Shown here piece by piece: positions 52,944 through 62,540 of a stretch of DNA of 64,000 nt. Where the stretch lies: positions 1 to 64,000 of the forward strand of contig CAWDBS010000049.1 of the NCBI GenBank assembly GCA_963800415.1. The letters are read 5' to 3'. The notes beneath the pieces are model-generated. The model ran no database searches. It was given only the letters and a program-made list of their open reading frames with translations, and was not told the DNA's origin. Origin of the DNA: Palsa-504 sp963800415 (GTDB lineage: Bacteria; Actinomycetota; Actinomycetes; Streptosporangiales; Streptosporangiaceae). Position 1 is the first letter of the stretch; each line of letters starts with the position of its first letter. A program made the translations under genes and the position numbers.

Positions 52944-53396
52944 ATGACGACATCACAGCCGGCATCAGAGGACGAACTGGGGCCGGTCGACTTCCTCGCG
53001 ATCGAGTTTCCGGACGGCCGGCTCACCGCTCCGGGCTTTGAGAGGCTGCTTTCGCTGGCCAGCCAGGGCGTCATCGACATCCTGGACATGGAGTTCATCG
53101 CGAAGGACGCCGAAGGCAAGAGCAAGAAGGTTGACGTCTGGGAGTTCGCCGTACCCGACGGTGTGGACCTGACTGCCTGGGCCGGGGCATCGTCGGGCTT
53201 GCTCGATGACTCAGACGTCGGCGAGATCTCTGCGGCGATGCAGCCTGGCAGTGTTGCCGTCGTTGTGATCTACGAGAATCGGTGGGTTCTCAGCCTGGTG
53301 GACGACTGGCGGCGGGACGGCGCGCGGCTGATCGCCGATGGCGGATTGTCCGCGGATGACATTGTCGCTGCCCTTGATGCGACCGAGTCCTCCTGA
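52944..53396 (+). CDS. DUF6325-like small protein
   Basis: 150 aa from ATG 52944 (TTG 52938 sits at better spacing from GAAGGAG). Pattern: GPVDFLAIEFPDGRLTAPGF, VIDILDMEFIAKDAEGKSK and VAVVVIYENRWVLSLVDDWR. This is the small actinobacterial family in which members sit beside SHOCT proteins, often with stress genes. No catalytic residues are obvious. The gene overlaps the end region of the GH13 gene and so belongs to the same transcript. Confidence 0.8.
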   Translation: MTTSQPASEDELGPVDFLAIEFPDGRLTAPGFERLLSLASQGVIDILDMEFIAKDAEGKSKKVDVWEFAVPDGVDLTAWAGASSGLLDDSDVGEISAAMQPGSVAVVVIYENRWVLSLVDDWRRDGARLIADGGLSADDIVAALDATESS

Positions 53397-53400
53397 CGCC

Positions 53401-53446
53401 AGCGACTGCTGACTGACTCCAGCGACTGCTGACTGACTCCAGCGAC
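53401..53446. repeat. 20-bp direct repeat
   Basis: AGCGACTGCTGACTGACTCC twice in tandem plus the first six bases of a third, in the spacer between the DUF6325-like and SHOCT genes. Confidence 0.9.
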
Positions 53447-53470
53447 CAAGCCAACGACGAGGAGATCACC

Positions 53471-53821
53471 ATGGGCCTCTTGAAGACCGCCGCTACCGTC
53501 GCGGTCGCCAGCTCCGTGCACGGCCGGATTCAGCGTCGGCAGCAAACCCGGTGGGCTGCCCGGGACCAGGCCCCGGCGGACGTGCCCGCCCCGCCGCCGC
53601 CAGCGCCGTACCCGGCCCAGCCGCAGCCGGCCCAGCCGCAGCCGCAGCCGCAGCCGGCCTACGCCGAGCCCGTCCCGCCGCCGGCACCAGCCGCCCCGGC
53701 GCAGCCAGTCGACATGAATGACCGGCTCGCCCAGCTGAAGCAGCTCGGTGAGCTGCTGTCGGCTGGCGTGCTGACCCAGGCCGAGTTCGAGCAGCAGAAA
53801 GCGCGCATCCTGAACGGCTGA
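53471..53821 (+). CDS. SHOCT-domain protein
   Basis: 116 aa. A short hydrophobic start (MGLLKTAATVAVASSVHG), a Pro/Gln/Ala-rich linker (residues 35-80), and a C-terminal SHOCT domain DRLAQLKQLGELLSAGVLTQ ending FEQQKARILNG. SHOCT is a short oligomerisation helix-pair. It is commonly encoded right after DUF6325 proteins; the pair probably works together at the membrane or in assemblies. GGAG lies eight bases upstream of the ATG. Confidence 0.88.
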   Translation: MGLLKTAATVAVASSVHGRIQRRQQTRWAARDQAPADVPAPPPPAPYPAQPQPAQPQPQPQPAYAEPVPPPAPAAPAQPVDMNDRLAQLKQLGELLSAGVLTQAEFEQQKARILNG

Positions 53822-54513
53822 CCGTGCGGCCGCGGCAGCCGGGCGTGACGCGATCGCGTAGCCCGTTACATGCTCGGCCTGACGTGGCAGCGCACCCCGG
53901 GGCTCCGCGCTGCTCGGCTGGGTAGGGTACGGGCCTGCCTAGCCCCAAGTTACGCGCGCCCAGCGCATCAGGAGGTGGTTGTCCAGCGATCATGACCTGA
54001 TCAGAAGCTCGTCGTCGCCTGCCGGTGTAAGTCCGGCCCGGGTAATCGCCAGGGAGCCCGGTAGCAGGCTGGCGGTCCGGCCTGGAAACGGGCCGGGCCG
54101 GAGCCCAGCGTCGAAAGCCACGGTGGTGGGAGCAACTGAGCGGTCCGTAGCGTAAAGCGAAGCCTGCCGCGTCGTTAGGGGACAAGACAGTGCCGAGCCG
54201 CGGTAATCACGGCGAAGGCCATGGAAGCGGTGTAGATCCTGGAAGCGCAGCCGCGAGGGACTGTCCGGCGTACGGGGCGCGGAACGTTCAGAAGGTGATG
54301 GCGGGAACTGGGGAGGCCCTCCCCGGCCGGAGCGGGCGCGCGGTGCCCGTGGAAGAGCGCTGTCTTATAACCGGTGAGGAGCCGGGAAATAGGCGGGGTG
54401 CCGGGAGGGAGTCGGAGGCGGCCGTAGTACCGGTCGGACCTGCGGGACAACACAACCTGCGGGGAGGAAAGGGCCGCTGCTTCGTTCACGCACGAGTTGG
54501 GAGGCCCGGATCG

Positions 54514-55888
54514 GTGAGTGCCGCGAATACGGCTAGGTCCACCCTGGCGGCCGTCCACGGGGACGGGGTCCGCGCATTTCAGCATGTGCTTTACCGGGCG
54601 GCCAGGGCCGATCCGGACAGGCGGTTCCATTCGCTGCGGAGACAAGGTCTACCGCGAGGATGTCTTGTGGCGGGCGTGGATCGCGGTGCGCCGTAACAAT
54701 GGCGCACCGGGCATCGACAAGACCACCCTGGCTGATGTCGAGGAGTACGGGGTGACCCGGCTGCTCGGCGAGCTGGCCGGGGAGTTGCGGGCCGGGACGT
54801 GGCGCCCGCTGCCTGCGCGGAGGGTGCTGATCCCCAAGCCGGGCAGCGCCGAGCGCAGGCCGCTGGCGATCTCTGCGGTCCGGGACCGGATCGTGCAGGC
54901 CGCGGTGAAGATCGTGCTAGAGCCGGTCTTCGAGGCGGACTTCGCTCCGTGCAGCTTCGGGTTCCGCCCGGGGCGGTCCGCGCACGATGCCCTGCAGGTC
55001 CTCATCGACGAGGCCTGGCAGGGTCGGCGGTGGGTGGTCGAGACGGACATCGCGAACTGCTTTTCCGCGATTCCGCAGGACAAGTTGATGCGAGCGGTCG
55101 AGGAGCGCATCAGCGACCAGGGCGTCTTGAAGCTGCTGCGCGCGATGCTGCGCGCCGGGGTGATGGAGGACGGGCAGGTTCGGCGGGAGGTGACCGGGGC
55201 TGCGCAAGGCGGCCCGGCATCGCCGTTGCTCTGCAACATCTACCTGCACCGGCTGGACCGGGTGTGGGACGCGGGCCAGCACGGGGTGCTGGTGCGTTAC
55301 TGCGATGACCTGGTGGTGATGTGCAGTACCCGGCGGCAGGCCGAGGCGGCGCTGGCGCGGCTGCGGTCTGTGCTGGGCGGGCTGGGGCTGGAGCTTAAGC
55401 AGTCCAAGACCCGGATCGTTCACCTGGCCGAGGGCAAGGACGCCGAGGGTTTTGATTTCCTGGGCTTCCATCACCGGTGGGTGCGCGCCCGGGGCACAGT
55501 CAAGCCCAGCCGGGTCTGCTTTCTCGCCCGCTGGCCCTCGCGCAAGGCGGCGCAGCATGCCCGTGACCGGATCCGGCAGATCACCGACCGGAAGCGGCTG
55601 CTGCTGGCCGACGAATGGATCGTGGAGGAACTGAACTGGTTCCTGCGCGGCTGGGGCGGGTATTTCCGGTACGGGAATTCCGCCCGGATATTCGATGCGA
55701 TCAGCCAGTACGCCCTGGAACGGCTGGCCGGATTTGTGGGCAAGCGCCACAAACGCAGCCGTATCTGGGGCATGCGCCTGGTGACCTGCGGGTCTCCAGA
55801 CAACCTCGGGCTGATCACCTTGTGCGGAACCGTCATCGCCCCCAGGCCGTTCCGGCCCTGGCGGGCACCGGCCGGACGCCGACGGTGA
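54514..55888 (+). pseudogene. Group II intron reverse transcriptase/maturase, frameshifted
   Basis: Read in one frame from GTG 54514 (VHGDGVRAFQHVLYRAARAD, FHSL) and another from about 54645 (DKVYREDVLWRAWIAV), this gives a normal intron-encoded protein of about 457 aa. One extra base near 54643 breaks it. RT motifs: PLAISAVRDRIVQAAV, PCSFGFRPGRSAHDAL, VVETDIANCFSAI, QGGPASPLLCNIYL and RYCDDLVVMC (YCDD instead of YADD, which is common in this group). A maturase segment, LNWFLRGWGGYFRYGN, follows. No endonuclease domain. It should promote splicing and retrohoming but is broken as read. Confidence 0.88.
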
Positions 55889-55899
55889 AGAGCGTCGGA

Positions 55900-55932
55900 G
55901 AGCCGTGTGCGGGAAAACCGCATGCACGGTTC
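55900..55932 (+). ncRNA. Group II intron domain V
   Basis: A 33-base hairpin GAGCCGTGTGC...ACGGTTC with a GAAA-type terminal loop, matching the conserved catalytic domain V. It lies 11 bases after the maturase stop, and domain VI follows to about 55987. Confidence 0.85.
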
Positions 55933-56272
55933 GACGGGGAGGGACTGGAAACGGAGCTCCGGCCACCGCGCCAGTCCCTCACCCTACGTCGGTGTGTCGC
56001 TTGAAAAGGGGACATGAGCTGCAGAAACGCTGCGTTTGGGCCGCGAAGATGTAGCCAGAAGAATCTGGAGCTGCCCTCGGGGTGATACCAAGTTGATCAT
56101 CGCCGGACGGCCGGATGCCGCGCCGGACAGCGGCATGTAGCCAGAACGCCGACTTGCCTCACCTATCGTTTGCCCAGGTCACTGCCGGCATTCGCATCCG
56201 CTGGGTCACGTAACTTCGGCCTAGCTGCTGCGATAGCAAGCCCGCGAATGATTGCTGCCGCCGTGCCAGCCG

Positions 56273-56515
56273 TCAATCGCCCGGACCGCTGCCCGTCGCT
56301 GACTCAGGGTGCTGGCGTCCGCGGTGCACCTCGATAACATGCGCGCCGAAGGTCTCAAGCCTGGCCAGCAGCCCTTGCAGCGCCGCAAAATCGGGAAGCT
56401 CGCCGTACAGCATGGTCTCAACCGGTTCCACCGAAGCGGAGAGGTACCCAAAGTCGAGCAGCGCCTCGGGCGGGAGAATCCCGGAAACGCGGATCTCGTA
56501 ATGAGGTGAAGCCAC
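56273..56515 (-). CDS. Small conserved hypothetical protein
   Basis: 80 aa: PHYEIRVSGILPPEALLDFG, ETMLYGELPDFAALQGLL and FGAHVIEVHRG. This matches a family of small actinobacterial proteins with the pattern YEIRVxG..LxGxLxDqAAL that often sit next to regulators. No function is known. The 80-residue tail ending SGPGD is unstructured. It may be transcribed with the LuxR gene upstream on the same strand, 116 bases away. Confidence 0.7.
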   Translation of the reverse strand: MASPHYEIRVSGILPPEALLDFGYLSASVEPVETMLYGELPDFAALQGLLARLETFGAHVIEVHRGRQHPESATGSGPGD

Positions 56516-56631
56516 GGCGGGCCTCCCAGGCTATCGGAACGGGCCAATCACTGGATCACACGATGCCGCGGTTCCGGCCCCGGCGCGCCACCCGGACCGG
56601 GTGACTCTCACCTGCTGCCGGGACGGATGCA

Positions 56632-58935
56632 TCACCGCGACGGCATGAGGACCGGTCCTGACCTTTCCAGCAGGCCCAGTTCGCGGGACCGGCTTACCGC
56701 CTGGCTGCGTGAGGAGGCGCCCAGCTTGCGGTAGATGGACATCGCCTGCGATTTGACGGTGTTGGCAGATAGGAACATCTCCTCGGCGATCTGGGGGAAT
56801 GACAGGTGAGTCAGGAGCAACGGCAGCAGGCGGAGCTCGGCGGCGGTCAGGGCCGAGGCTCCCGGGGCGAATGAACCGCGGGCCTGGGCGAGCTCGGCCC
56901 GGAGGTCCTCGGCCTGCCTGGTGAACACACCTAGGCCAGGGCGCCGGGTGAGGATCTCGCTGATCTCCTGGAGGAGGATCCGCGCCGCGGCGACGTCGGA
57001 CAGCGCGAGGTGGCACCTGGCGAGCTCGATCCGGGCCTGGACGGCCAGGTGCGGCAGAGCGTAGGTCAGGCCCGGCCGGAGGCGCTGCGCCTGGGTCAGT
57101 TCCATGATGGCGCGCGGCCGGTCGGCCTGATGCAGCGCTATCCGCGCGGCCACGGCATGCAGGAACGCGACGAGGGGATAGTCTTCCAAATTGGCGTCGC
57201 GGGCTAGCGACTGGGCGTCGGACAGGTGCCGCTCGCCTGCCTTCCAGGCGCCCCTGTCGATCGCCAGCAGTGACCGCTCGGCAAGCGCGACGCAGGCACC
57301 GATGGTAGCCCCGCCAGCCCGGCCTCCGGCGGCAGCGTCCTGGAATAGGAGATCGGCCCGGTCCGTCTCGCCGGCCATCAGGTGCGCCATGGCCAGGTAC
57401 AGGATCGCTGCGGTCCGCCAGAAACTGTCGGCGGCCATGGTCCTGGCCGCGAGTTCGGCGTCGGCCCGCATCTGTTCTGCCCCGTCGCGGCACAGCAGCG
57501 CCCGGAGCAGCGCGAGCCACGGCTCGCTTGAGGGGCTCCCGTCCGGCATGCTGGCCACGGCGGATCCCCGCTCGGCGACCTCGGCCCAGTGTTCGGCCTC
57601 GCCTGGTTTCCCGGTCAAGGCCGAGATCATCGCCGCCAAGACAGCGGCCGCCGGGTAGTTTGCCGTGGGCGTATGATTCCCCAGCCATCTGAACCACCGC
57701 TCAGCGGTAGCGACCCTGCCCTGCTGGTAGGCGGGAAACGCCAGCGTGCCGATAAGGCGAGCCGCCGAATCCGCCTCGCCCGCCTGCATCCAGTACCGTA
57801 GCGCCTCCGCGGGCTCCCCGTTGCGCTCGTGCCACTGCGCGGCCCGCCGGTGGAGGACGGGTATCAGGCCAGGCTCGAGGCGGTGCAACTCGGCCAGGAG
57901 CATATCGCGGAGCAGATGATGGTAGCGGTACCACTGCCCACGCCGGTCCAGCGGCACTAGCAGCAAGTTCGACTGCTCCAGCTCGGCCAGCGCTGCCGCG
58001 GACCCGCTTCCCTCGAGCACCGCGTCGCACAGCGGCCCGCACATGCGCTCCAGCACCGCGGTCCGGGTCAGGAACGCACGTCGCGGCCGGGAGATCCGGG
58101 CCAGGAACTCCGACTCCATGTACTCGCTCACCAGCCGGTCATCTCCGCCGAACGAAACAGCCGCACCCGCGAAGGGACCGTCCTCCCGCAGGTACAGAGC
58201 CGCGAGGTACAGCCCGGCCGGCCAGCCCTCGGTCCGCCGGTGAAGGTCGGTCACGTCGTCCTCGCCGACCGTGATGTCAGCGTTGTGCAGCAGCAAGGAC
58301 GCCTCGTCACGGTCGAGCGACAGGTCTCCGGGGCCGATCTCCAGGATCTTTCCCTCGGCCCGCAGCCGCGGCACGCGCAGCGGTGGTCGGCCCCGCCCGG
58401 CCACCGCCAGCCGGGAGCCGCCCGGCACGTGATCGGCCAGCACCGACAGCGCCGCCTGGCATTCCCGGTTGCGCAGCATGTGCACGTCGTCCAGGACCAG
58501 CGCGACCGGCGAGGTCATCGACGAGAACGCCGACCCGAGCCGCGGGACCACCGAGCCAGGCACCGAACTGCCCGGCGAGGCCAGCGCATCGAAGACCCGC
58601 TGGTCGATCGGCTCGACCCTATTGAGCGCCTCGGCGACATAAGTGAGCAGGACCTTCGGATCGTTGTCCCGTTCATCGACCGACACCCAGGCGAAAGACT
58701 GGCCGTTGCGCTCGGCCCACTGCGCCAGGACCGTGGTCTTGCCGTAGCCGGGCGGCGCAACTACCGAAACGATTGGACGCCGATCGCCCCGCGCCAGCCG
58801 TTCGATCAGCAGCGAACGGCGCACCGTCCCGTGCCGCACCAGCGGAGGGCGCAGCTTCGACGCGACCAGATCGAACACCGAGTCACCCGCGCGGCGCGAC
58901 CGGGCCTCGTACTCACCCACGTCGCTGTCGCTCAT
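56632..58935 (-). CDS. MalT-like LuxR family regulator (LAL)
   Basis: 767 aa. A P-loop NTPase with Walker A VAPPGYGKTTVLAQW (about 57-71) and Walker B LVLDDVHML, then RRTEGWPAGLYLAALYLR, and a long run of TPR-like helices (residues 330-690). It ends in a LuxR HTH (LSFPQIAEEMFLSANTVKSQAMSIYRKL). Such proteins are ATP-controlled transcription activators for sugar or secondary-metabolite genes. Targets unknown; the neighbouring small gene or the SMP-30 gene are candidates. The shorter upstream-only frame at 56531-57697 is a shadow. Confidence 0.92.
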   Translation of the reverse strand: MSDSDVGEYEARSRRAGDSVFDLVASKLRPPLVRHGTVRRSLLIERLARGDRRPIVSVVAPPGYGKTTVLAQWAERNGQSFAWVSVDERDNDPKVLLTYVAEALNRVEPIDQRVFDALASPGSSVPGSVVPRLGSAFSSMTSPVALVLDDVHMLRNRECQAALSVLADHVPGGSRLAVAGRGRPPLRVPRLRAEGKILEIGPGDLSLDRDEASLLLHNADITVGEDDVTDLHRRTEGWPAGLYLAALYLREDGPFAGAAVSFGGDDRLVSEYMESEFLARISRPRRAFLTRTAVLERMCGPLCDAVLEGSGSAAALAELEQSNLLLVPLDRRGQWYRYHHLLRDMLLAELHRLEPGLIPVLHRRAAQWHERNGEPAEALRYWMQAGEADSAARLIGTLAFPAYQQGRVATAERWFRWLGNHTPTANYPAAAVLAAMISALTGKPGEAEHWAEVAERGSAVASMPDGSPSSEPWLALLRALLCRDGAEQMRADAELAARTMAADSFWRTAAILYLAMAHLMAGETDRADLLFQDAAAGGRAGGATIGACVALAERSLLAIDRGAWKAGERHLSDAQSLARDANLEDYPLVAFLHAVAARIALHQADRPRAIMELTQAQRLRPGLTYALPHLAVQARIELARCHLALSDVAAARILLQEISEILTRRPGLGVFTRQAEDLRAELAQARGSFAPGASALTAAELRLLPLLLTHLSFPQIAEEMFLSANTVKSQAMSIYRKLGASSRSQAVSRSRELGLLERSGPVLMPSR

Positions 58936-59005
58936 GCCTCAACCGTGTCCTCAGAAAATCTGCCGCTGTATGGTCTTCCGAAGCCCCAGACCAGGTCAAG
59001 CGTAA

Positions 59006-59320
59006 TTAAGACCTGCCCTGCCACCCCGCGCTGGAAGCCGACGTGGGGACACGTCCCGCGGCGAGGCGGTCACCCGCGCGCACCAACTGTTCGCGAAAGC
59101 CGTCCAAACGGCAGTCTACGACGCGGACCGGCTGCCGTCCCAGGACCACCGGGCCGCCACGGCCGGGCTGACCGGGTTCGGACACCAGCGCCCGGGCGAT
59201 CTCCAGCCGCCGCCGCTGGCCGCCGCTGTAGCTGTCCACTGTCCGGCCGATCATTTCGGAGAGCCCGAGGGCGCCGGCGAGTTCGGTCGATGCCACGGAC
59301 GGCCGCGCCGCGGTTTGCGC
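59006..59320 (-). pseudogene. ABC transporter ATPase fragment (DrrA-like)
   Basis: The segment MIGRTVDSYSGGQRRRLEIARALVSEP contains the ABC signature and the following helix. The Walker A part upstream and the Walker B/H-loop downstream are missing, and the sequence turns unrelated after ALVSEP. The remnant of a drug-efflux-type ATPase gene; no partner permease is nearby. Confidence 0.6.
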
Positions 59321-59450
59321 ACCTCGCCCAGCCTAGCCGGTGACCCTCGCGAAGGCGCACCCTCGCAGCGCGTCTCGCGTCCACCGCGGCATCCCGGCTG
59401 CCACCGCGGGAGCCACCAGCGCCGGCGCTGTACCGAACCTGGCTCATGGG

Positions 59451-60287
59451 TCAAGGTCTCCCGGCGCCCGGTGCGGGCGCCGGGAACGCCACGACCCGCC
59501 CGCTAGGTTGCGGCGACCCGGGTTCGCCCCAGGTCTGGCCGACGACGAACAAGCGCGGGTCTTCCCCGCGGCTGAGCGCGCAGGCGAAGGCGCCGCGATC
59601 CAGGTCCACTGTAGCCAGCACCTCACCGCCGTCACGCACACGAACACAGTGCTGGTTGCCGACGTCGGCGTACCAGACGGCACCCTCGGCATCCATGCAG
59701 ATTCCGTCCGGGTGGTCGCCGGGCGTCTCCGCCCACACACGCCGGTTACCGAGGCCACCGGCGCTGCCGATGCCGTAGGCGGTGAGCTGGTTCGCGTACG
59801 ACTCGGCGACGACCAGAGTGGCACCGTCTGGGCTGATCGCCATGCCGTTGGGAAACGCGAGATCATCGGCTACCGGGCCGACGTTGCCGTCCGGGGTGAC
59901 GAGCACGACCAGGCCCGGCGCGAACTCACCGCCGGGAAAGTCGAAACCGATGGTGTTGACATAGGCGTTGCCCCGGTCGTCGACCACGATATCGTTCCAC
60001 GGCTTCTCCGAGACTCCGGAAAGGTCGGCATGCTCGACTAGCGAGCCGTCAGGCTCACGGCGCAGCAGCCGTCGCTGTGCTGAGTCCACGACGAGCAGCC
60101 GCCCGTCCGGCAGGAAGTCGATGCACATCGGGAACGACGGGACAGTCACCACCACCTCGTGGCTGCCGTCGGCGTCAAGCGCGATCACCTGGTTCGCGCC
60201 CCAGTCGGAGAACCAGACTCGCCCGTCGTGCCAGCGCGGTGACTCGCCGAACACGACCCCTTCCATCAGGACTTCAGGTGCGCTCAC
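59451..60287 (-). CDS. SMP-30/gluconolactonase family protein
   Basis: 278 aa from GTG 60287, with GGGAGA seven bases upstream. A six-bladed propeller family: GESPRWHDGRVWFSDW, FPMCIDFLPDGRLLVVDS, WNDIVVDDRGNAYVNTIG with the metal-binding Asn/Asp, FPNGMAISPDGATLVVAES and PDGICMDAEGAVWYADV. It hydrolyses lactones such as gluconolactone or similar, using a divalent metal. The extension upstream to 60401 lacks a good start. It may be linked functionally to the glucose-dehydrogenase-like enzyme 9 kb away. Confidence 0.9.
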   Translation of the reverse strand: MSAPEVLMEGVVFGESPRWHDGRVWFSDWGANQVIALDADGSHEVVVTVPSFPMCIDFLPDGRLLVVDSAQRRLLRREPDGSLVEHADLSGVSEKPWNDIVVDDRGNAYVNTIGFDFPGGEFAPGLVVLVTPDGNVGPVADDLAFPNGMAISPDGATLVVAESYANQLTAYGIGSAGGLGNRRVWAETPGDHPDGICMDAEGAVWYADVGNQHCVRVRDGGEVLATVDLDRGAFACALSRGEDPRLFVVGQTWGEPGSPQPSGRVVAFPAPAPGAGRP

Positions 60288-60743
60288 CACAACTTCTCCC
60301 TCTGCTCGGTATCGGGATAGACCGGGCCGGGCAGCAGAACTCATCGGATCCCCGGCCAACCGCCAACCTCGCTGCCGGGTGAGCCGGTCGAAGGCCTTCA
60401 CCCCTTTCTGGACGGCGGCCAGGTCGGCCGACTTGACCAGGGGTGATCTGGCCGAAGTCGGCGGGCAGGATCACCCACGACCGGGTCGCAGGCGCGTACG
60501 GCAACTCCAAGCCGTAAGGCGCGTCATTACCAGCATCCGGCATCCGGCCCCCTACAGCACTGAGAATCTGCACCCTAGGTGCCGTCCCAGCGTGCGGTGA
60601 GATTCGGGCCTGTGGTCAGCAGGTGCGTGCACACGGTTTATGACAGAAGGACCTTTGGCCCTATGCTCCCCGCCGGGCCCGGCGCGACCATGCGGGGGAT
60701 CGCCGTGACCAGCATGGGAAGACCGCGGAAGCGTGGTAGGGGC

Positions 60744-61028
60744 ATGACATCTGACTCGCGCTTTACTCTCAGTGAAGCCCGCGCCGCGGGCGAGCGGATC
60801 GGCATCGACTGGGACGCGTCGCCGTTCGATCCCGGGCAGTTCCGGAAGGGGATGGACATCGAGCTCGAGCACGGCACGCGTGATCCGCAGACCAACGTGA
60901 CCGATGACGATGTCACCATGACGGCGAAGATCGCCCGGGCGCACCTCAACGAGTTCCCGGACTATTACACCCGCCTGGCGAAGATGGAAGCCGAAGCGGA
61001 GGCGGACCACGCCGCGCCGGGTGACTGA
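60744..61028 (+). CDS. DUF5661 family protein
   Basis: 94 aa from ATG 60744. FTLSEARAAGERIGIDWD, FRKGMDIELEHGTRD, VTMTAKIARAHLNEFPDYY and RLAKMEAEAEA match the small DUF5661 family found across soil bacteria. Function unknown. The frame extends to 60579 but the added Arg-rich residues are not conserved. No operon partner. Confidence 0.82.
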   Translation: MTSDSRFTLSEARAAGERIGIDWDASPFDPGQFRKGMDIELEHGTRDPQTNVTDDDVTMTAKIARAHLNEFPDYYTRLAKMEAEAEADHAAPGD

Positions 61029-61550
61029 AGCAGCACCGGAGATCGTGGCCCTCAGGCGCGCCCGACCAGGCGCCGGGACGAGAGCGGGATCTGCAGGAGG
61101 TCCGGTTCTGGCCGGCGCCGCACCAGCGTTCACCGTGCGGCTCTCGCGGCTCGCTGGCAATGGCGGTCGCGCCGTATCGGCCAGGTAGGCCGCGGTCGCG
61201 CCCGACCTCAGCCACCGTGAATGTTGAGGTTCGCATCGCTCAGGTTCCGGCAGGCTGTGACCTGGCGTGACCGGATGAGGCAGCTTAGCGATGGGCTTAG
61301 GTTCGTCTGCCGCATGCGCGCGCCGGGATCAGCAAGGTAGTCAGTCCAGGCGGATGAGAAGATTTGCCGGCCCTGGAGAAAACCCGCCAGTCTTGCGGTT
61401 TCGTCCCGGGCTGCGGCGCTGCGGTCACCTCCGGGCCTGGCTTGGGCCCCAGCGGCTGCTGACCGGCCCGCGCGTGGTGGCAGTGGCTCGTGATGAGGCC
61501 GCAGTCATCGCGTTCCGGTTGGCGAGCGCGGACGCGTGGTCTAGCCTGCT
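61029..61550. other. Gene-free interval
   Basis: About 520 bases. An open frame at 61291-61554 lacks motifs. I see no RNA gene, terminator hairpin or repeat here. Confidence 0.5.
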
Positions 61551-62540
61551 GTGACTATGGCCGGTGTAGCTGCTTCCGGTAACTCGGCGTGCGGGCACCC
61601 CGTGCAGCCGGGATTTCGGTTCTGCCCGGTCTGCGGACAGCCGGCCAGCGGCAGCACTGCGCCGTCTCAGTCGTCGGCGGTGCCGTTGCCAGTGGTCCCC
61701 GCCTGGCCGCAGTCCACATTGCCGCCGTCAGTGTCACCCATGGCCGCTCCGCTGCCGCAGCCAGAGTCCGAGCCCTGGGACTCCTGGTATGCGCCTCGGT
61801 GGCCGCCGCCCCCGCCGCCACCGGGCGCTGTGCAGCCGCCACCCGCCGACCCGGATGCGACACGGGTGGATGGCCTGGGTCCGGTGCCGTCTGGCGACCT
61901 GCCCACGGCGATGCTCGGCGGCCTGCGACTGGCGCCTGCCTCTGGCGCCCCGCGGCGTTCCCGCCGCCCGCTGGTCCCGGTGATCGTGGCCGCCGCGCTC
62001 GTGGCGGTCCTGGCCGGGGCCGTCATCTTCCGGGCTCACTCGGGTAGCACCGCCGCAACGGGCACCACGCCGTCTAGCTCGTCGCAGGCCGCGTGGCGGC
62101 AGGTGGCGGTGCGGCTGTCCGGGCTGCTGGCGCGCAGCGTCACCGACCGTGCCGCCGTCATTGATGCGGCCGCGGACGTGCGCGGCTGCGGCCCGTCCCT
62201 GCGCCTGGACGCGCGGACCTTCGCCAGCGCAGCCAGCTCCCGGCAGCGGCTTCTGTCCCGGCTGGGGAGCCTGCCCGGCCGTTCCCTGCTGCCGGCCGCG
62301 ATGCTGCAGGACCTGACCGGCGCCTGGCAGGCGTCAGCCCAGGTGGACACCGATCTTGCCCGGTGGGCGGAGGGCAAGATCGCCCGCGGCTGCCACCTCA
62401 ACAGCCGATCCGACGCCCGCCTGCGAGCCTCCTACATCCCAGAGGGCCAGGCGACCGCCGGCAAGCAGGCGTTCGCCAGCCTCTGGAACCCGGTCGCCAG
62501 ACGATACGGCCTCACCACCTACCAGCCGAACCAGCTCTAA
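61551..62540 (+). CDS. Zinc-ribbon membrane-anchored protein
   Basis: 329 aa from GTG 61551 (ATG 61557 also possible). A short zinc-ribbon start (ACGHPVQPGFRFCPVCGQ), a Pro-rich linker (residues 35-130), one membrane helix (PVIVAAALVAVLAGAVIF, about 143-160) and an extracytoplasmic alpha-helical domain with ADVRGCGPSLRLDARTFASAA and WASGKIARGCHL-type Cys pairs. The C-terminus ends GLTTYQPNQL. No known family beyond the ribbon. Likely a membrane-anchored structural or sensing protein with the ribbon in the cytoplasm. Confidence 0.75.
   Translation: MTMAGVAASGNSACGHPVQPGFRFCPVCGQPASGSTAPSQSSAVPLPVVPAWPQSTLPPSVSPMAAPLPQPESEPWDSWYAPRWPPPPPPPGAVQPPPADPDATRVDGLGPVPSGDLPTAMLGGLRLAPASGAPRRSRRPLVPVIVAAALVAVLAGAVIFRAHSGSTAATGTTPSSSSQAAWRQVAVRLSGLLARSVTDRAAVIDAAADVRGCGPSLRLDARTFASAASSRQRLLSRLGSLPGRSLLPAAMLQDLTGAWQASAQVDTDLARWAEGKIARGCHLNSRSDARLRASYIPEGQATAGKQAFASLWNPVARRYGLTTYQPNQL

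Larger units (their letters stand above)
53985..55987 (+). mobile_element. Group II intron (5' end approximate)
   Basis: A structured 5' region of about 500 bases (from about 53990) precedes a maturase gene, and a domain V hairpin (55900-55932) plus domain VI follow, ending about 55987 at CCCTAC. The intron is read on the + strand. The 5' boundary is not certain: I found no clean GUGYG at the expected place, though a GTGCG occurs at 53824. It lies between the SHOCT gene and a small hypothetical gene, outside any coding sequence. Confidence 0.8.

Noticed and set aside
54917..55966. 349-aa minus-strand frame in the intron
   Set aside because: Antisense to the reverse transcriptase and overlapping intron domain V.
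60274..60573. 99-aa minus-strand ORF upstream of the SMP-30 gene
   Set aside because: The start of the frame reads plausibly (LELPYAPATRSWVILPAD) but it then becomes Arg-rich and overlaps the SMP-30 start. Possibly a remnant, but not supportable as a gene.
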